The translations under genes were made by a program, and so were the position numbers. Under the pieces are notes generated by a model. The model saw only the letters and a list, made by a program, of their open reading frames with translations. It was not told where the DNA came from and searched no databases. Source: Ooceraea biroi (taxonomy: Eukaryota > Arthropoda > Insecta > Hymenoptera > Formicidae). From it: DNA of 64,000 nt. Below, in pieces: positions 1 through 14,541 of this stretch. Numbering within the stretch: the first letter of the stretch is position 1; each line of letters opens with the position of its first letter. Location of the stretch: positions 10,990,874 through 11,054,873 of the forward strand of contig NC_039512.1 in NCBI RefSeq assembly GCF_003672135.1. Reading direction: 5' to 3'.

Positions 1-2022
1 TAAAATTGATAAATAATAATAGTGAGTTTTGTGAAAAAGAGGAATCTGAAAGATATTAACTGTTATATCGTTTGTATACCAAGAATAACATACGTATACA
101 CACAGATTTTCAAACCTTGCAATAAATTGCATCTAAATTTAATTACTTCTTTTCCAACGAACGAAACTTGCAACAGATTTGCGGCATTATAGAAGTCGGT
201 TCGGGTCAACCAGAGTCAACTTGAAAGTAAATTTGTGAATCCTATATCCCTATATATTCCTTGGCGGTCGAAAGTCGAGATACATTCGTTAAATTTACTA
301 AAATATCGTGGCCGCAAAGGATTAAGACCGCAAAAGATTAATGCATTAATGTATGCATTCTCATTTATTACGTTTACTTCCTGCATCCAATCAAGATTTA
401 TAACTTTTGTTTTAGATCTTAGTAGCAGAATGCGGCCGATCCTGAGTTGCGACTGCTCGGTGAGTGATAAATGAGAAATAATTTAAGATGGTAGATGATG
501 AATCTTGAAAAAAATTCAAGAAATCCTGCAATTAAAAAGGAAAACTATTCTTTGTATAGTTTAGCATTGTATATTCCAGCACAATAAAATTTATTGCAAG
601 ATGCTTTTGTTGAAATCCAGGACATCCATTAATTTAAAATTTATACTTATTGCACGAATGGTACGTACGAATGCAACGATGTCTCGATTCCACGCTTTTT
701 TTTATCGGAGTCCCGGATCCTTTCGCGCTTGGAGCTCCCGCCAGCGTAAGATGAAACAAGGTGCAGCAAGATGCATAAATGACTATTAGTGCGGCGCTTA
801 ATTAGCACGCGAATAATTAGCCGCGACAGGGTCAGGATTTATTTCATCTCGTAATACAAGGAGGAAAACCGCGTCGAGTTCACGAAATTCTCTGAGTTTT
901 GCGAGATTGGCTATTCTCTTTTTCTTTTTCTTTTCTCGACGAACGACCGCCGCTTTACGCTGCGTCATTTGCCACGGCAGCGTGATATCTATCGATAACT
1001 CGTTAAGCTCGTCGTTGCTTTTATCATATCCTCAATCTTTAGCGGTAAAACCGGCGATCGCATAGCGCGCGCGCTCGATATCGCCGGCAATAATAGATAA
1101 CCTCGTATTGAAATTAATGAAAACCCGCGCGATAATCCACAAATCATTACTATCATCCTTGTCTCCTCCTGCCGTGAATTATAGGTAATAATTACGCAGC
1201 GCAGGCCATATTTAGCGCTATTTTCTTATTAAAGATCTCTTCTCCTCTGGAGAGATTAATTGACAAACCGGTTATTTTTAACTTGTTAGAAGTGATTGAA
1301 AATAAAAGGTTCTTCTTGTCTTAATCAAATTTAGGAATAATTATTAAAACTCAAATTTCTATTCTTTATTCAGTTTCGAGCAAACTTTGTGCAGAATATC
1401 TTATCAAAACTTTATTTTTTATTAAGAATATTTAAGCAGATTGCATCTATTTTCTTTTTATTTCACATTTTAATAGCTCTAGAATAATGAACTAACTGCA
1501 TGCGTTTTAATGTTTATATACTTAACGAAACATTTTTATTTTATCGCTATGTATTATACACGCGTATTAACAATCTTAATTCCACTAATATCGCATGATA
1601 ATCGCGACAGGAAGATGACATTTCCCTTTTCCCGGGGTGCATCCACGTGCGCCCGTTGCTTCCGAGCTTTTACATAAGCGTACGTGATATCTCATCTCAA
1701 GCGCGTTTAGGCCATGATTATCGACCGGTACGTAACCAGTGCGCCGATATATCGGCGTAAACGCGCTTTACGATCAGCTGGAGAAAGTTGGTTACATGTA
1801 TTTAATACACGTAGTCACGCGGAGCCCGTCGTCGCCGTCGCCGTTGACGGCGGCAACGCAGAACCATCGCGATTGCGGGGGCCAGTGAGGAAGGGGGCGA
1901 AGGGGGAAGCATCGACAGTTGCCGCCCTGTTTTTCAGCCCTCGCAAAATCGTCCGAGACGTATCTCGCCCCGATATCTCGAACGCGTCGTGGCCCGACGT
2001 ATTTATGGGCCCGCGAAACGCG

Positions 2023-2050
2023 GCGTCCTCGTCCTCGTCGTCGTCGTCGT
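2023..2050. repeat. GTC/GAC trinucleotide microsatellite
   Basis: Imperfect CGT/CCT trinucleotide run that ends in several uninterrupted GTC units. It creates the false poly-Ser, poly-Val and poly-Asp segments of the overlapping open frames. Confidence 0.8.
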
Positions 2051-4812
2051 TCGCCTCATTATCATTAGCGCATCTTGTAATTATATCAGCCTGTGTGTAA
2101 ACGTCCGTCCGAGATATCGACCGCGGCAATTCGATTATACGATGGGCCGCCGGCAAGAAAGGGCGGCTCGCGACTTCCGAGCGAGGATGCCGCGATAATA
2201 TCGCAGGGCAGGCTCGGATGTACCGTAAACGTAAACGCGTTGTAAACGTCGCATCTGCTGAGATCGTTCCTGCAGTCCCGACCACAGCGGGGTTGCGATC
2301 AATCTATAATCAATTGCGAACATTAGTCCTAAGTGGCGGGCATGTGAGGCGTCGTATCTGCGCGCAAATTATCATTATTATTATCTAAAATGTCAGATGT
2401 CGAGCTAGAAAAGGAATAAATAAACGAAGCAGGAAGAGGGAAAAGTAAAATGGAAGAGCAAAACCGAAGCAATTTGAAAGTACTCGTATTTAATCTTCGG
2501 ATAAACGGTGTCCTGAAATTCCGGGCTAATCTGAAGGGTAGGATCTCCCATCGTAAAATAAGATCAGCTACACCGAGTACATAGTGCATACGGTACAAAT
2601 AGTACACGACGACCGCGTATAAGTGGAGATGTCTGCACCGGTGCAATCGGCGCATCGACAACGCGCCATCGTGCACTGTCAATACATAGTGGTCTCTCGC
2701 GATGTTAATCCGCGCTTTTATCATCGTATATCTCCGCGTATAATTACAGCAAAAAGGAAAAAAGGAGGAAGGAAATGGATCACGCGGTGACTAACGGCGC
2801 ATCGTTGCAGCGTTTCTTGCCCGTGAATTTCGTCACGTGACGGCCGTTCTTGTCTGATCTCTCTTTCTCTCTCTTCATCTCCCCTCTCCCTTCCCGTCTT
2901 CCATGTATCGGTATCGGCCGATCGGCAATCGGCGATCGCGATCGACCCGATCGGCCGGCGCGTTAACGTCGTCACGTTATTAGCTGGGCTTTAAGCGGCT
3001 AATTACGCGTTCGGAGCGGGTCGGCCGATTTTTGCGCGATCGGCGGAGGATCTTGTCTCTAGACGATCATCATCTCGCGCGCCTATCTCGCCGCCTTGCT
3101 TGGCAACGTTGCTGCCCAGCAAACGTTTGCTCTGGCCGTAGCAAACGAACGAGACGCATTGCGGCCTAGAAAGTCCGAGGAAACGTGAGCGCGAGAGCGC
3201 CTGGAGAAGAGACTTTTACGCGATCACTATCGCGCCGACCTAATAACAACAATTTCGTCAAAACCAATAGCCGACGATGATCGGCCGAGCAATCTTCTCT
3301 CGCGAACGAGTTTCTAAAAACCCTCCCTCCCCTCCTCCTCCTCGTCCCTCACGCCTACGATTCCTCGCCGTCACCGTCGCAACCGATCATCGATCCCCTG
3401 CCCGCCACCGCTCCGATGATTCGCTTCGAATCATCGAATGGAATCCCAGGATCCTCTGCAGGATTCATCAGGATCCTAGATTCTTCCACCGGAAAAAGAT
3501 ATGTTCTTACACATACGGTCTCGCGGTCCACTCGCGTGACATAATCTCAACCGTTTGTTCTTCGATCAAATCGGTTTCAATTTTTTATTACATCGCAATC
3601 GTTAAATTAAAAGAAAAGTTAACTTTATATGGCTGTAATTTTTCGTGATCGCAATTTGTTTCGTGAGTTCTTAAATTATCTTTTGAGGCTGTGCAAAGTG
3701 TTTGAGAGATGTACTTAGGGTTTTCAGGAAGCAGGGGCATTAAAGTGCCTGTTAAGTTGAGCAAGACACGTTTAATTGACGCGGAATCGAAGAACTGATC
3801 GGAATGGTGCATTATACGTGACTTAATTAAGAATTAAGGTACGCAACGAGTTTACGTGTCCGATTCGCGACAACGCGACGTCCGAAATTCCTCGTCGTGA
3901 ATCCATTGAATGGGCCGGTCGGCCGATTAATCACATGATACACCGTCCCGGGCGTATTGTACAGCGAGTGCCGAATAAAGGACTCGCTTTCTCCGATTCG
4001 GCTATTCGGTGGCTGCCCGCGCAAGATACGCAAATCCCTGTTGCGTTACTTGAAAGCGTAATTGATCTCCGTCCTTTTAATCGCGAAGAGAGATGGTCCT
4101 GCGCCGTCAACTAGGGTGTTCGTTCGGTGTTCTGAGTAGGATAAGGACAGGGAGAAAAATGGACGAACGATGAACAGTGCGCGATTTCCCGTGTGCGTAC
4201 AGTGTCCCGGAATTACCGCGCGAAACCTTCCTTTCAATCGTGACACATAAGCTGTTTTGAAAATTTTTTCAGCGAAGATATGAGGAGGCAGAGAGAGAGG
4301 AATCACCGTCTATGAATTGTCAATTAACAGCTGTGAAGCTGTGCTTTTGCAAATTTAAATATCGTATTGAACCGTTATGTATGAGATATCAGTTTTTGCA
4401 TTTCAATGATTTAATTAAGTTCTGTAAAACTAAAAATAAAAGGAAGAGAATACGGATATGTTCGAAATTGCCTGACAACACGAAGGACATTATTAATTTC
4501 GTTTTCAATTAACGAATGTTTAATGAGATACGTACGATCGAGTAGGAATTTATAAATACATACACATAATTGAAAAGAATTCAATAACCTTTTTTACGTT
4601 TCTCCGAATGAGCAACCATTTTCACAAAGTTCCTAGCTCACTTATAGAAACCCGTTATTTTCGATCGTTAATCACGCGAAAGCTACAGGTGCCTCGACGT
4701 ACCCGTCAGGAGAAGACCGATTGCGAATCGGTCGAGAAATCGGAGACGAACAGGAGACATCCGATGCGGTTTCGGAACACCCCGTGTATCGAGGCAACAA
4801 AGTGTGACCGTC

Positions 4813-4857
4813 GTCGACATCGTTGCCATCGTCGTCGTCGTCGTCGTCGTCGTCGAT
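4813..4857. repeat. CGT trinucleotide microsatellite
   Basis: Run of CGT units interrupted once by a CATCG-type unit, inside noncoding DNA. It produces spurious poly-Arg, poly-Ser and poly-Asp frames on both strands. Confidence 0.85.
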
Positions 4858-7553
4858 GCTTCCTCGGTTTTTGATTGTTCGGGCTAACTCGTGCTTGATA
4901 TCGGGGTCCGCGCGGACGCACAATGGAGCCCCGTTGTGTCCTCGTCGTTACCGTGCCTGCCTCCGCCATTACCGTTCTCATTGTTATCATTGTTATTGTT
5001 ATTATCGCTGGCTAGACTCTATTAACGATTGAAATCGGTCCCGGCTAGATATTCCCCGGAGTCACCGAGTCATTGCCTTCGCATTGGCGGCGAAATCATC
5101 AACCGATCCTAGTTTCTTATTTCGAAAGAAATTGTAATCGGCCAAACCGAGAAGTAAATTTCAAAGAAAATATATGCTAATTTCAATCGAGTTACATTGA
5201 AGAAATATCGATAATTGTATATCTAGAACTAATAACAGTAATAATATTTAAATACTGCGGGTGTGTAATACTACTTCTTCTATTAAGTGTTTGATTTATT
5301 AAAAAGATAGAAGAGAACTGCTATATAATAACTCCTGAATTTCTAAAGGTTGCGATTTTTTTAAAGCAGTTGCACGTCTAGGCGATTAGACTCAAGCAGG
5401 CATTTTATAGAGCGCATTAAGACAAATACTTAATGCTTCTATTCCCAAAGCGAAGCGACGCCAATGGGGAGGACGGTGAGTATATTTGATATATCATGGG
5501 GCATGCTCGTAAGTAGAAACGGTCCGATCCACTCGATCCTCAGGCGTGGCTGAGCAAACACAAAAGCGTCTCTTCTCGCGATGCAGAAAACAGGTCCGAC
5601 CAACAATCAGCGGTGCATGAAGCCTCCTCGGACGATTTCACAGATTATTTTTGGCCGTAGGAGAGTTTTGCGAGCCGCATAATAGTAATGTTTAAGCAAA
5701 ATACCAACTAGTTCGTCTTGCGACGCGAATACAATTATACAATCTGCAAAGTGAAATATGCAGGACATTAAAGAAATGATTTAGAAAGTTAAGAGTGTAT
5801 ACCTTGACCAATTCGCAATTGCCTGTACTTGCAATACTCTTCGAGTTACAAGTGGTTGGAAAGAAAACACTCTTTGCATATCTATTAAGCATCGGAGATG
5901 TGAAGATGAACAATCAAATCCTTAATTTAATGATTGTAGCGTTATAATAATTATAATAATTTACCGATTATTTATTTTCCGACTTTTATCACTTTTAGCT
6001 CACAACAGATATATTTTTATATTTCAAATTCAGTCTATTTAGCTATAATATTTAGCGCAAATTAATAAAGCACAAAGAAACGGTAAACAACCAAATCTTA
6101 AAGAAAAATTAGTTTAATATTTCTTAAGTACAGTTTCAAAATTGCAGTTTTTTTCTTAATATTTCTATTTATTCGCAATTGTTTTAAAGTTTACACAAGC
6201 AAAAACTCTAAATGAGAATCGACGTAATTGTGCGATGCACGGGCAGTAACCGTGTCTTCATCTTCGCGTCGAAAGCGCAGCGCACGTCGCGGCATTATTA
6301 CAGACTCGAAGGCGATCGTGACCGCGCCCGTTAATTATTCGTCCCGTCAGGATCAGACGTTTCGTCGTTCCATAAAACGACCGACCTTTCCTACAAGCAG
6401 CAGCATCCGCACGCGCACCTGTCGTAGCTCGGCTATGTGCGCTCACCAGTAACCATGTTCAATTACGCTCGGAACGTACAATCGTGCACGAGAAATTAAA
6501 CTTTCATCTGAAAATAGAGAGGAATTTTAATTACCAGTTATCAGAGGATTAATTAGAGAATTCAAATATTTTAATAAAGAACAGCTTGCGCGGAAAACTT
6601 AAAAAACCTTCACCAAGTTTTTCAATAAAATTGTCAATAGAATGATAAACTTCAATAAATGATTTTAGAGAATGTGCAATATGCTATTTGATAAAAACTA
6701 AAATATTTCTTTATTGGCGAATTAGTAAAACCACTAGTCAATAAGAAATAAATTCATTAAAATTAAAATGTTTCGTGGAATGATTTTTATTGCATCTCGC
6801 TGTTTCTCTCTCTCTAAAATTAAGCGTTGAAGCAAAATGCGAGGTCCACTTGGACAGGTTACTGATTGCACGGATCGATCGGAATGCATTCTCGTAGGAT
6901 CAAACTCGCGACGGTGACGCGATGATGGAACGTCGGAGAACGGTCTCCTGTTAATTCCAGGACGATTGCATTAGTTATCGGTCACGGTTGACCGATGAGG
7001 GAGAGAGATCGCCGAACGCAGGCGGACCCACCTCGTACGTTCGTTTCCATCCGATTTTTTGCCCCCTGCCATGCCCATTTTTCTGCCCCTTTCCTTCGTC
7101 TCTCGCATTACGATGAGTACCCTTTCGCGTTCCCCTTCCCTCTGTGGGACCAGGTGCCCCCCTCGCGCTCTGGAGACCTACTTAACGAAGATCGGCCGAG
7201 CGAGAACGCCGATCCCTCTTTCCTCATCATTCTCATCCTCTTCGCATCTCCGCTACGAGCGAAGTCTCCGATTAGCGTGATCGATCTCTCGAAACGATGC
7301 GACGTCAATTACGAAACGTGGATTCGCCAACTCCGAATGGGGTTCCCCAGCGAGAATCGATCCGGGGCTTCCTTTCGCAGGTTCGCACAATGCGAGATTT
7401 ACCTTTAATCAAAGATATTGAGTGGCCATACGCGAAAGTCGCGCTTTGAAAGTTTCAGTTGTTTTTTGACAATTGGGCATTATATACAGCGAGATGATGT
7501 TTGTTCTCTTATTATGACAAGTATACTTATATTTATCTATTATATTTCAAAAC

Positions 7554-7577
7554 AATATATATATATATATATATATG
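7554..7577. repeat. AT dinucleotide microsatellite
   Basis: About 11 tandem AT/TA units in noncoding DNA. Confidence 0.85.
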
Positions 7578-10053
7578 TATCCTTTTGAAATTCTCCAAAC
7601 TCGAGCTATGTAATTTAATGTATCTGAAGCGGATAAATGTTTACGCAATAAAGTATCTGTACGTAATCAGATAAAATAATTATATTGTTTTATCACTCTT
7701 ATAATTCATTCTTTTACCATGGTAATAAATTTTACATCCTGGTTGAGGGAAAAAGTACGGAAAAAAGAAAAAGCGAACAACCGGTGAAATTTAACGCGAA
7801 TCTGGAGTAAAAAGATAATACGTTGCGTTCGCGGTAGAATTATTCGTGATTATGCAAGCGAATATAAATGCGATCGAAATAATTAACGTCGTTATGCAAA
7901 TGGCCGCGCGCACGAGAATTAAATTCCCTCGGCGGAACGCGTGGTTGGAGGCGGAGTCTTGACGAAAAAAAAAGGAAGAAAAGATAAAAAAGAAGAAGTC
8001 GAGCAAAGTAACGTGCACGTCCACGCGACTCGCGAGCGTTGGCAAGAAAAATAACGGTGGTTATTTGCGGTAATTCCGGAAGCCGGCTCTTTTTGCGCGC
8101 GTCCCGCCGTGTCGTTCGTCGTCACGTCGATCTCTCGACGTGATAACTCGATCCATTCAATCACAGCCAATGTAATCTTATACAAAGCATTAACTGATCG
8201 TTTCAAAGCATAAAACTCTTACGATCTTGTTTATGAACGGCGACAAAACACATATAAACCCTGGAAATTCTAAACTCAAGATATTCGAAAATATCCGCAA
8301 TGCGTTTTTTTAGAAAAAAGAGACGGAATTAAATCTTTCTAAAGATGTTAAATTTCTACACGATTTATGTACATTGTAAATCATGAGAAAAACCACGAGA
8401 AACTGAGAGAACGTAATGAAAAAATTAAAAAATCTAAGCATTAGAAATTTCCGATTGTATCAAGCAGCGATAAATAACATCAAATAAAATTTCGCAGATA
8501 AGGAACTGTAATCTCACTTCAGCCGAAAAATATAAATATGAAACTAGAGCTCGTAATAATAAAGACTTGACATTTATTAAAGACGAGAACACATCTCTGG
8601 CGAGATGCATCCGAGAGCGAATTTATTGCATCTGCACGACATGAACGGTAATGCGAGTTTCGTGTAGCCGGAGTCCGCGGGTGATTTACAATCTTAATGA
8701 GACACGACGTTAAAGTTTCATTCGATCATTCCTCAGGCTCGTTTGATAATTAAATTACTTTATTGTCCGGAAAAGGCGTGACTCAGCTCGATTATATGAA
8801 TCAAGATCTTAAGATCTTTTAAAAAACAACGTCTGATTAGCTTAGTTCTCGTCGGAACATCTTCCACTGCGCATTAGCGTCACTGACCGTATCGATCGAT
8901 AGATAAGTAGATGCTTAAATAATAACTATAATATTTAACAATTCTTTACCTTAGAATTCTCAACAGTTGGTGCGTTTCTCTTTCCATTAAAGTCTTTATA
9001 TAATAAAATCGATTTCTTCTTTTCTTATTCGTCCTTCCTTATTCGTTAGCATCAATAATGCAAGCGAGTAAATAAATGAATACTCATTGTCAGATAATAA
9101 TCAAGATTATTTTTATAATTAAACTCCACTTTTATTCTGATCCTCTTAGAGAAATAAAATCTCTTTACGACTATTCTATTATTCCTTTTTATTTACGGAG
9201 GGAATAAAACTTTTGTTACTTTTACTTGAATATCGGATCGCGATGTATGAAACATCATATCCTGAAAGTTTCAGCTTTATGATACGCTCTTATCTACAAA
9301 GTAAACGTCTCTGGATATAATCGGATATTACATGTCGCATTAAAGTGTGCTCGCGATTCCTTTACGAGAGTGCTCGTTAATAAGGCTCGCGCGTCAGTCC
9401 TTTTATTTCAAGAACCGCCAAGATTTACCGGTGGCGCGATCGCCTGATTTTACGCGGGATTATGGGTAATCCTGAAATCCCGCAGACATTACCACGTGGG
9501 AGGACACGCTCTCGCGCGAGATATCGTTCAGGTTACGTCGACGGCGGCGGCGGCGGTTCAGGGACTTCGCGAAGTAGGTTTCCCGCGGATTAGCATAATG
9601 CATTTGATCGGGCCCCGGTGCGCCGTGGAATATCGTTAATAACGCAGTCACGGATACCCTTTCGGCCCGCGTGTCCTTCTGCGATCCTTCGCGCGGCATA
9701 AAACACACCACGTCGACTATTTGCGCTCCCCTCCGCCGCTTTATCCGCCGGATCCCGAGCTCCGGGTACAACTTATTTATACGTTATCGGCAAACGTAGG
9801 AGTAGGCACGGCAACTGAATCGAACTTGTAAAACGCGGTCTCGCGCGCACGATCCCCTTTAATCTCCTCCTCTTTCTCGATCTCTGTCTCTGTTTTTCTC
9901 TCTCTTTTTCTCGAAATAAATTAGTAATCAATAAACGACGACGTGTGTGTTACTGACGCGCGACTCTGCGCGTCACGATCATGTACAAGCTGACAATACG
10001 CCGTGGTGCAATCCATACGGCGCGCATAATCGATTTTCTGCGGCGGATATCGA

Positions 10054-10078
10054 TCGCGCGCGCGCGCGCGCGCGATCG
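10054..10078. repeat. CG dinucleotide microsatellite, self-complementary
   Basis: Alternating CG run of roughly ten units flanked by GATCGCG, so the whole block is palindromic. Long CG alternations are unusual where CpG is methylated and lost, and fit the high CpG content of social Hymenoptera (inference). Confidence 0.8.
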
Positions 10079-12001
10079 CGAAACCTTGAATGTTCATTTG
10101 CAACTTAATGAACGGCGCGCCGCGAGCACACGGAGCGTGGAAGATCGGTGCGCGATCGGAAAATAGCGAATTCGATCCGTCGATCTTGCCGGTTCGCGCG
10201 ACGGCGACACAATCGGCGCCTTTTGATCGGATCGAAAATCTAATTACCGCTCCGGTGAATTCGCCTTTTCAGCCAGCGCCGTTGCAAACACTCGCTCGAA
10301 TCGATTCGCGATTCTCGACGGATGATTCGAGCTGTCCGACACAAAGCGTCGCTTATGGCAGGCCCGTCGAAGAAATGCTATGCTATATTAAACAAAAAAA
10401 GATATCGTAGGAACGACGAAGTTATAGAGAATGCGCGATGTCAGCACAAGCCAGTATCATTAAAGTATTCGAGTGAAAAGTGCATCCGGTAACTTTATTT
10501 TTCCTCGACTACCGCGAGGTGAAGCATCGTCTTCTCCAGAAAATTAAGATTATTTTCGAAAAAAGCAAGCAAACTATGATTATATAGAAAACTTGCAAAA
10601 TACGAATGTGTTTCACATGGAACAACTTAATAAGCATCTCGGGAGGTCTCGTCTCGGCACGGGAATTTGTAATGGGGCCAATTAAGGCCGAATTTGAATA
10701 GAGAGGATCGATGCGGTCCATTTAGGATCAGGGGTAGTCGTTCGGTAGGCTAATTCGGGGATAATAGTGGGTGGAGTAACGGATTGCGGGAATCAGGCGG
10801 ACCCGAGAGCAATTATCAAGTCTTTATCAAAGGGGGCCGCGGTGATTACGTGACCTTTCACTTTTCCACAATTTAGTAACTCGACCGGCCGGCGGTGACG
10901 TAACTCGCGTTGCATGCCGCTAAACGCCCGCGATTACTGTGATTTTAACACATCGTTGCTTTGTTTAACCACCGGCCGTTCCCGCGAAAACACGCACCTT
11001 TAAACCACGATAATTCATTATTGCGGAATCGTAAGAATAAGAATTATCTCGTAAAATTCCCGTGGAACAATACTTTTACATCCGCGTGTAAAATATCAGA
11101 GGGAGCCTTGCATATCGACAGTATCCTCAGATAATCTCCTCGTGGAAGCGGAGTATGCGTGTCACCCCAATATTTCATACGCAGCAGCTCGATAAATTAC
11201 TCGGCTGAAATTGATACTTATTCGACGGCTATCCACGAGGAGATGCGGTTTTGCAAGTTTAAATGTTGCTCCCCGCAGCTGCCTCGGCTGCTCGCGATCT
11301 CGAAAATTAGACGCCGTTCCGACTCGAGGCCTCTCGCGTGAGCCACCGAAGGATTTATCCCCGGACAGGACAGGAATTAGGCGATCACGCTGGATGCTCG
11401 CAAAGTGTACACCGCGACGAGCGTAATCGCGATATTCGCCCGGAACAACAATATTGCTGCAATCGATCAGCGACCAATGGCGTCGCCGCCGACGTCGCTG
11501 CACCCATTGCAGCGCGACACGCCGCGTCGCGCGCGAATAAGAGGCGCGAATGCAATTCAATGCAATTACGATGTAAGCCGTCGATCGTACGTCCGTTCGT
11601 TCGTTTCTTTCCTTTTTTCTCTTTTCCGCGAGCCGAGCTCTCGCACGAGCGCGAGCGCGCACCCATCCGTGAGAGTTCACAATCATTCATCATTGAAATG
11701 CGGCGCGCGGCGTTGCACCACACCGACGTGTACGAGGAAGGAACGAACGCCCATCCGATTTCATCTATCGGCCCGTACGATTGCATCGTCCTCGTCGGAT
11801 CTACATTGTATCACGTGACCCGTCGATCTTTATCAAATCGACTCTTCGAAATCGCTAAACGAAAAATGGCACCACCGAGAAAATAAACTGTTCCTCGAAA
11901 GTTTTCTTGATGTCTAATAATAATAATAAGAATAACTGTATAGATGAACAATTAATCATGATAAATACGACGGTATAATTAATAATAACTAATAACAGTA
12001 A

Positions 12002-12100
12002 TTGATACTTACCTGCGTTTGAAATTATAACGTCAGGAAGTCGTGACGGACACGAGAGAGGGATGCAATGGGATGCGTTTCGGTAAGAGAGGTTTCGCGG
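12002..12100 (-). other. Candidate noncoding exon end with strong splice donor
   Basis: On the minus strand the sequence ACGCAG followed by GTAAGTATC matches the metazoan 5' splice-site consensus at every important position. The roughly 90 bases upstream on that strand contain no ATG in a usable frame. If real, it would be the 3' end of a 5'-UTR exon of a minus-strand transcript, or part of an lncRNA. Only the donor is seen; there is no acceptor partner or protein evidence. Confidence 0.25.
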
Positions 12101-13389
12101 CGGAGAGGATCCCGCGCGAGAACGAAAAACACTGATGATAATAATAGGAGTTAGCGATTAATAATAGTAATTATGATAGTGCAGTTATACATTTTCACTG
12201 CGGGCGCGCAAGGGGAGCGCGCGAGAGCGGGAGAGGAAGGAAACCCGAGGGAAGAAAGCCATATCTTTCGCGCCGCCGTTTCAAGAGATTCACCTTTCTC
12301 GATCGCGGCCGCGTGGCCCGCGGCGTCTCGCGGATTTCCTGGGAGCAGGTACACACATCTCACGACGGGTGTACCTACCGGGTGTCAGGTGCGCAGGTAC
12401 GAAGGAGAAATTCTCGCGGTAAACCTGCTCGAAGCGAAATCGAAATCGCGGTGCCGAGTGGAGGCCGCGGTACTTTCGGGGACACCCGGTATGCACGGCA
12501 ATGCGTACGTATGTGCGTGATATCTGTCCGCAACCGCGGAACTGCGTGTGCGGCGCCAAACGCGGAAACAAAGGGAGATGATCGGTGCACTTCCGATCCG
12601 ATCTTTCGCGCGTTATTTGCTCGTCTTAACGCGCGAGAGAGGTGCTTTAACGGAACGATGGACACGGACGCGATTTTACATAAAACGCGCTATTTTACGA
12701 GACGCCCATAAGAGAGAAAGTCGGATCGCTCTACAGTGTTTGCAGTCATTTAGAGATCATACCGGGACTCGCTGAGAGACTCGCCATAAACCGCAGCCTG
12801 CGTCTGCAATTTATCTCCTTTTATCGTCGGCGGAATCGGGTCGCCGATCGGTAACTTCTTGTGCCGGTCGAATCATCCGCATCGTCCGCCGCGCGCGGTG
12901 CACAGGCGGACATCTGAATCTTTACGAAAGCTCGGGTCTATCTATCTATTCACGTTCTGTATCAAATGTCGGATTCCAAAAGCTTTCATCTTTGTGATGT
13001 TTTATTAACAACACTTTTGAGAATAAATTTTCTTTTTTGAATCGTTATAATAAATTTTTGGAGGTATTAGAAATTATGCGTGGTAGGTATTATAGTTTAG
13101 GATTTTTTTATCGGATCTAATGCTATCGAATAGAAAATCTTTGTAGCATAATTCCACTTAGCAAGCCACATCAACCAGAGAACGAAGAACGAACGGATAG
13201 TGTTTTCTTTTTACCAATCCATAGGATGCAATATCGACGATACCATCCGCGGACATTGTTGCTCATATCTCTGTACAAATCATATCTCAGATCACGCGAT
13301 TGCCGCTTTCAAATAGTCGCTGTCCAGCTATGCGAATAGCGTCGAATTAACGACACGATTTCTAAAACGTGCGAGCAAGCAGGCGAACG

Positions 13390-13409
13390 AACGAGCGAGC
13401 GAGCGAGCA
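13390..13409. repeat. GAGC tetranucleotide repeat
   Basis: Short tandem run of GAAC/GAGC units in noncoding DNA. Confidence 0.7.
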
Positions 13410-14541
13410 AGGGAACACGCTAATAGCGATATCGTCCGATACCGCTCGATCACCGCGGGCGAGAAATTAATTGCGGGATATATGCCCGAGCCACTTTAAC
13501 ATTTTTCCCGAAATGTCGAATTAATCGAGAGACGCGATTCCATATCTTCCTCTACAGTTTTCTCCCTCGCTTTTGCCAGCGTGTAACTGCTGAGAGAAAA
13601 ATGATGCCTCAAACTACATGCGATATTATCCCATATAATAAAACTATGAAACGACGAGAAGGTAGTCGTTTTTTTCTCGATTAAACCGCGATCTTAGTCA
13701 CGTCTGTGTAGTCAGTTTTGAAACTCGAAGTTTTCTCGAACGAATCTTCGTAGAAATTTCATTTATTGACGCGCGAGGTTTATTGTTTCTGCTTTTGTAA
13801 ATTATGAGAGGGAGCCTTACAGCTCTCCACGCGTTGCGCTGTTAAGTCTTGTATAAAGAAAGGGATGCGGAGGAGAGATCGTCGTGATTTTCTCGCTATT
13901 CGTACAAGCGGAACACTAGTAGTATCGCTCAACTCGATTACGCTCGCCCATTTATGACACGGAATAAATTACGTGCCGTCGTCGTCGGCAAAAATGATAA
14001 ACCTTATCGGCCAACGATGCGCGCGAGACAGGCTTAAATTAAACGCCATTTTTCTCGTCGATCCGGCGAAAGTTATGGTTACGCGGCAGAGTGGAATCGA
14101 GTCCGTGTTATTTAAATGAGTTTGTCACGTTTTATAACTGCGTCGTATAACGTAGCCAGTAACCTGTGCTATATAACTCGTTAAATAGGAGATTAGAGCT
14201 ACTTAATCGTAAATAAAATAGCGAAATTAAATCAGGCATAAATATATATAATTAAGATGCGAGAGTCATTTCCCCATTGCAGTTATCTAAATAAACGAGT
14301 TGAATAAAAGCGTATGAAAAATATTCTATGAAAAATATACTGTAGTTGCATATTAAGTTGCATAAGGTATTCAATTACGACATATAACAGTTCGATAAAT
14401 ATGTATATATGTCAGTATGATATCTAATAATAAACTATTTATATAGATATGTGCATACTGATTTTACTAATGTTTTCAATTCAGTTAAGTTTCTATAGAA
14501 ATTACAAGATCAAGCACATAGAACGCATGCTCTGACCCTCC

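Larger units (their letters stand above)
1..12001. other. Gene-free GC-rich stretch with simple repeats
   Basis: I see no supportable gene on either strand. Open frames occur in the GC-rich parts (for example 1815-2285 minus and 11162-11886 on both strands), but they overlap each other on opposite strands, are arginine- or serine-rich, and show no family motif or exon structure. The stretch holds CpG-rich blocks (about 1700-3200, 9400-10400, 11150-11900) separated by AT-rich DNA, plus trinucleotide, CG and AT repeats listed separately. It may be intron or upstream DNA of a minus-strand gene whose exon lies at 20609-20667; that is inference. Confidence 0.6.

Noticed and set aside
1714..2323. 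Overlapping open frames of 60-156 codons on both strands
   Set aside because: They owe their length to GC-rich DNA and a trinucleotide repeat; no family motif, no splice structure, and opposite-strand frames are equally open.
11162..11886. Frames of 133-182 codons on both strands
   Set aside because: Arg/Ser/Ala-rich shadows of a CpG-rich block, open on several frames at once, with no recognisable domain.
12151..12775. Frames of 70-132 codons on both strands
   Set aside because: Same pattern of GC-driven overlapping frames without motifs or splice signals.
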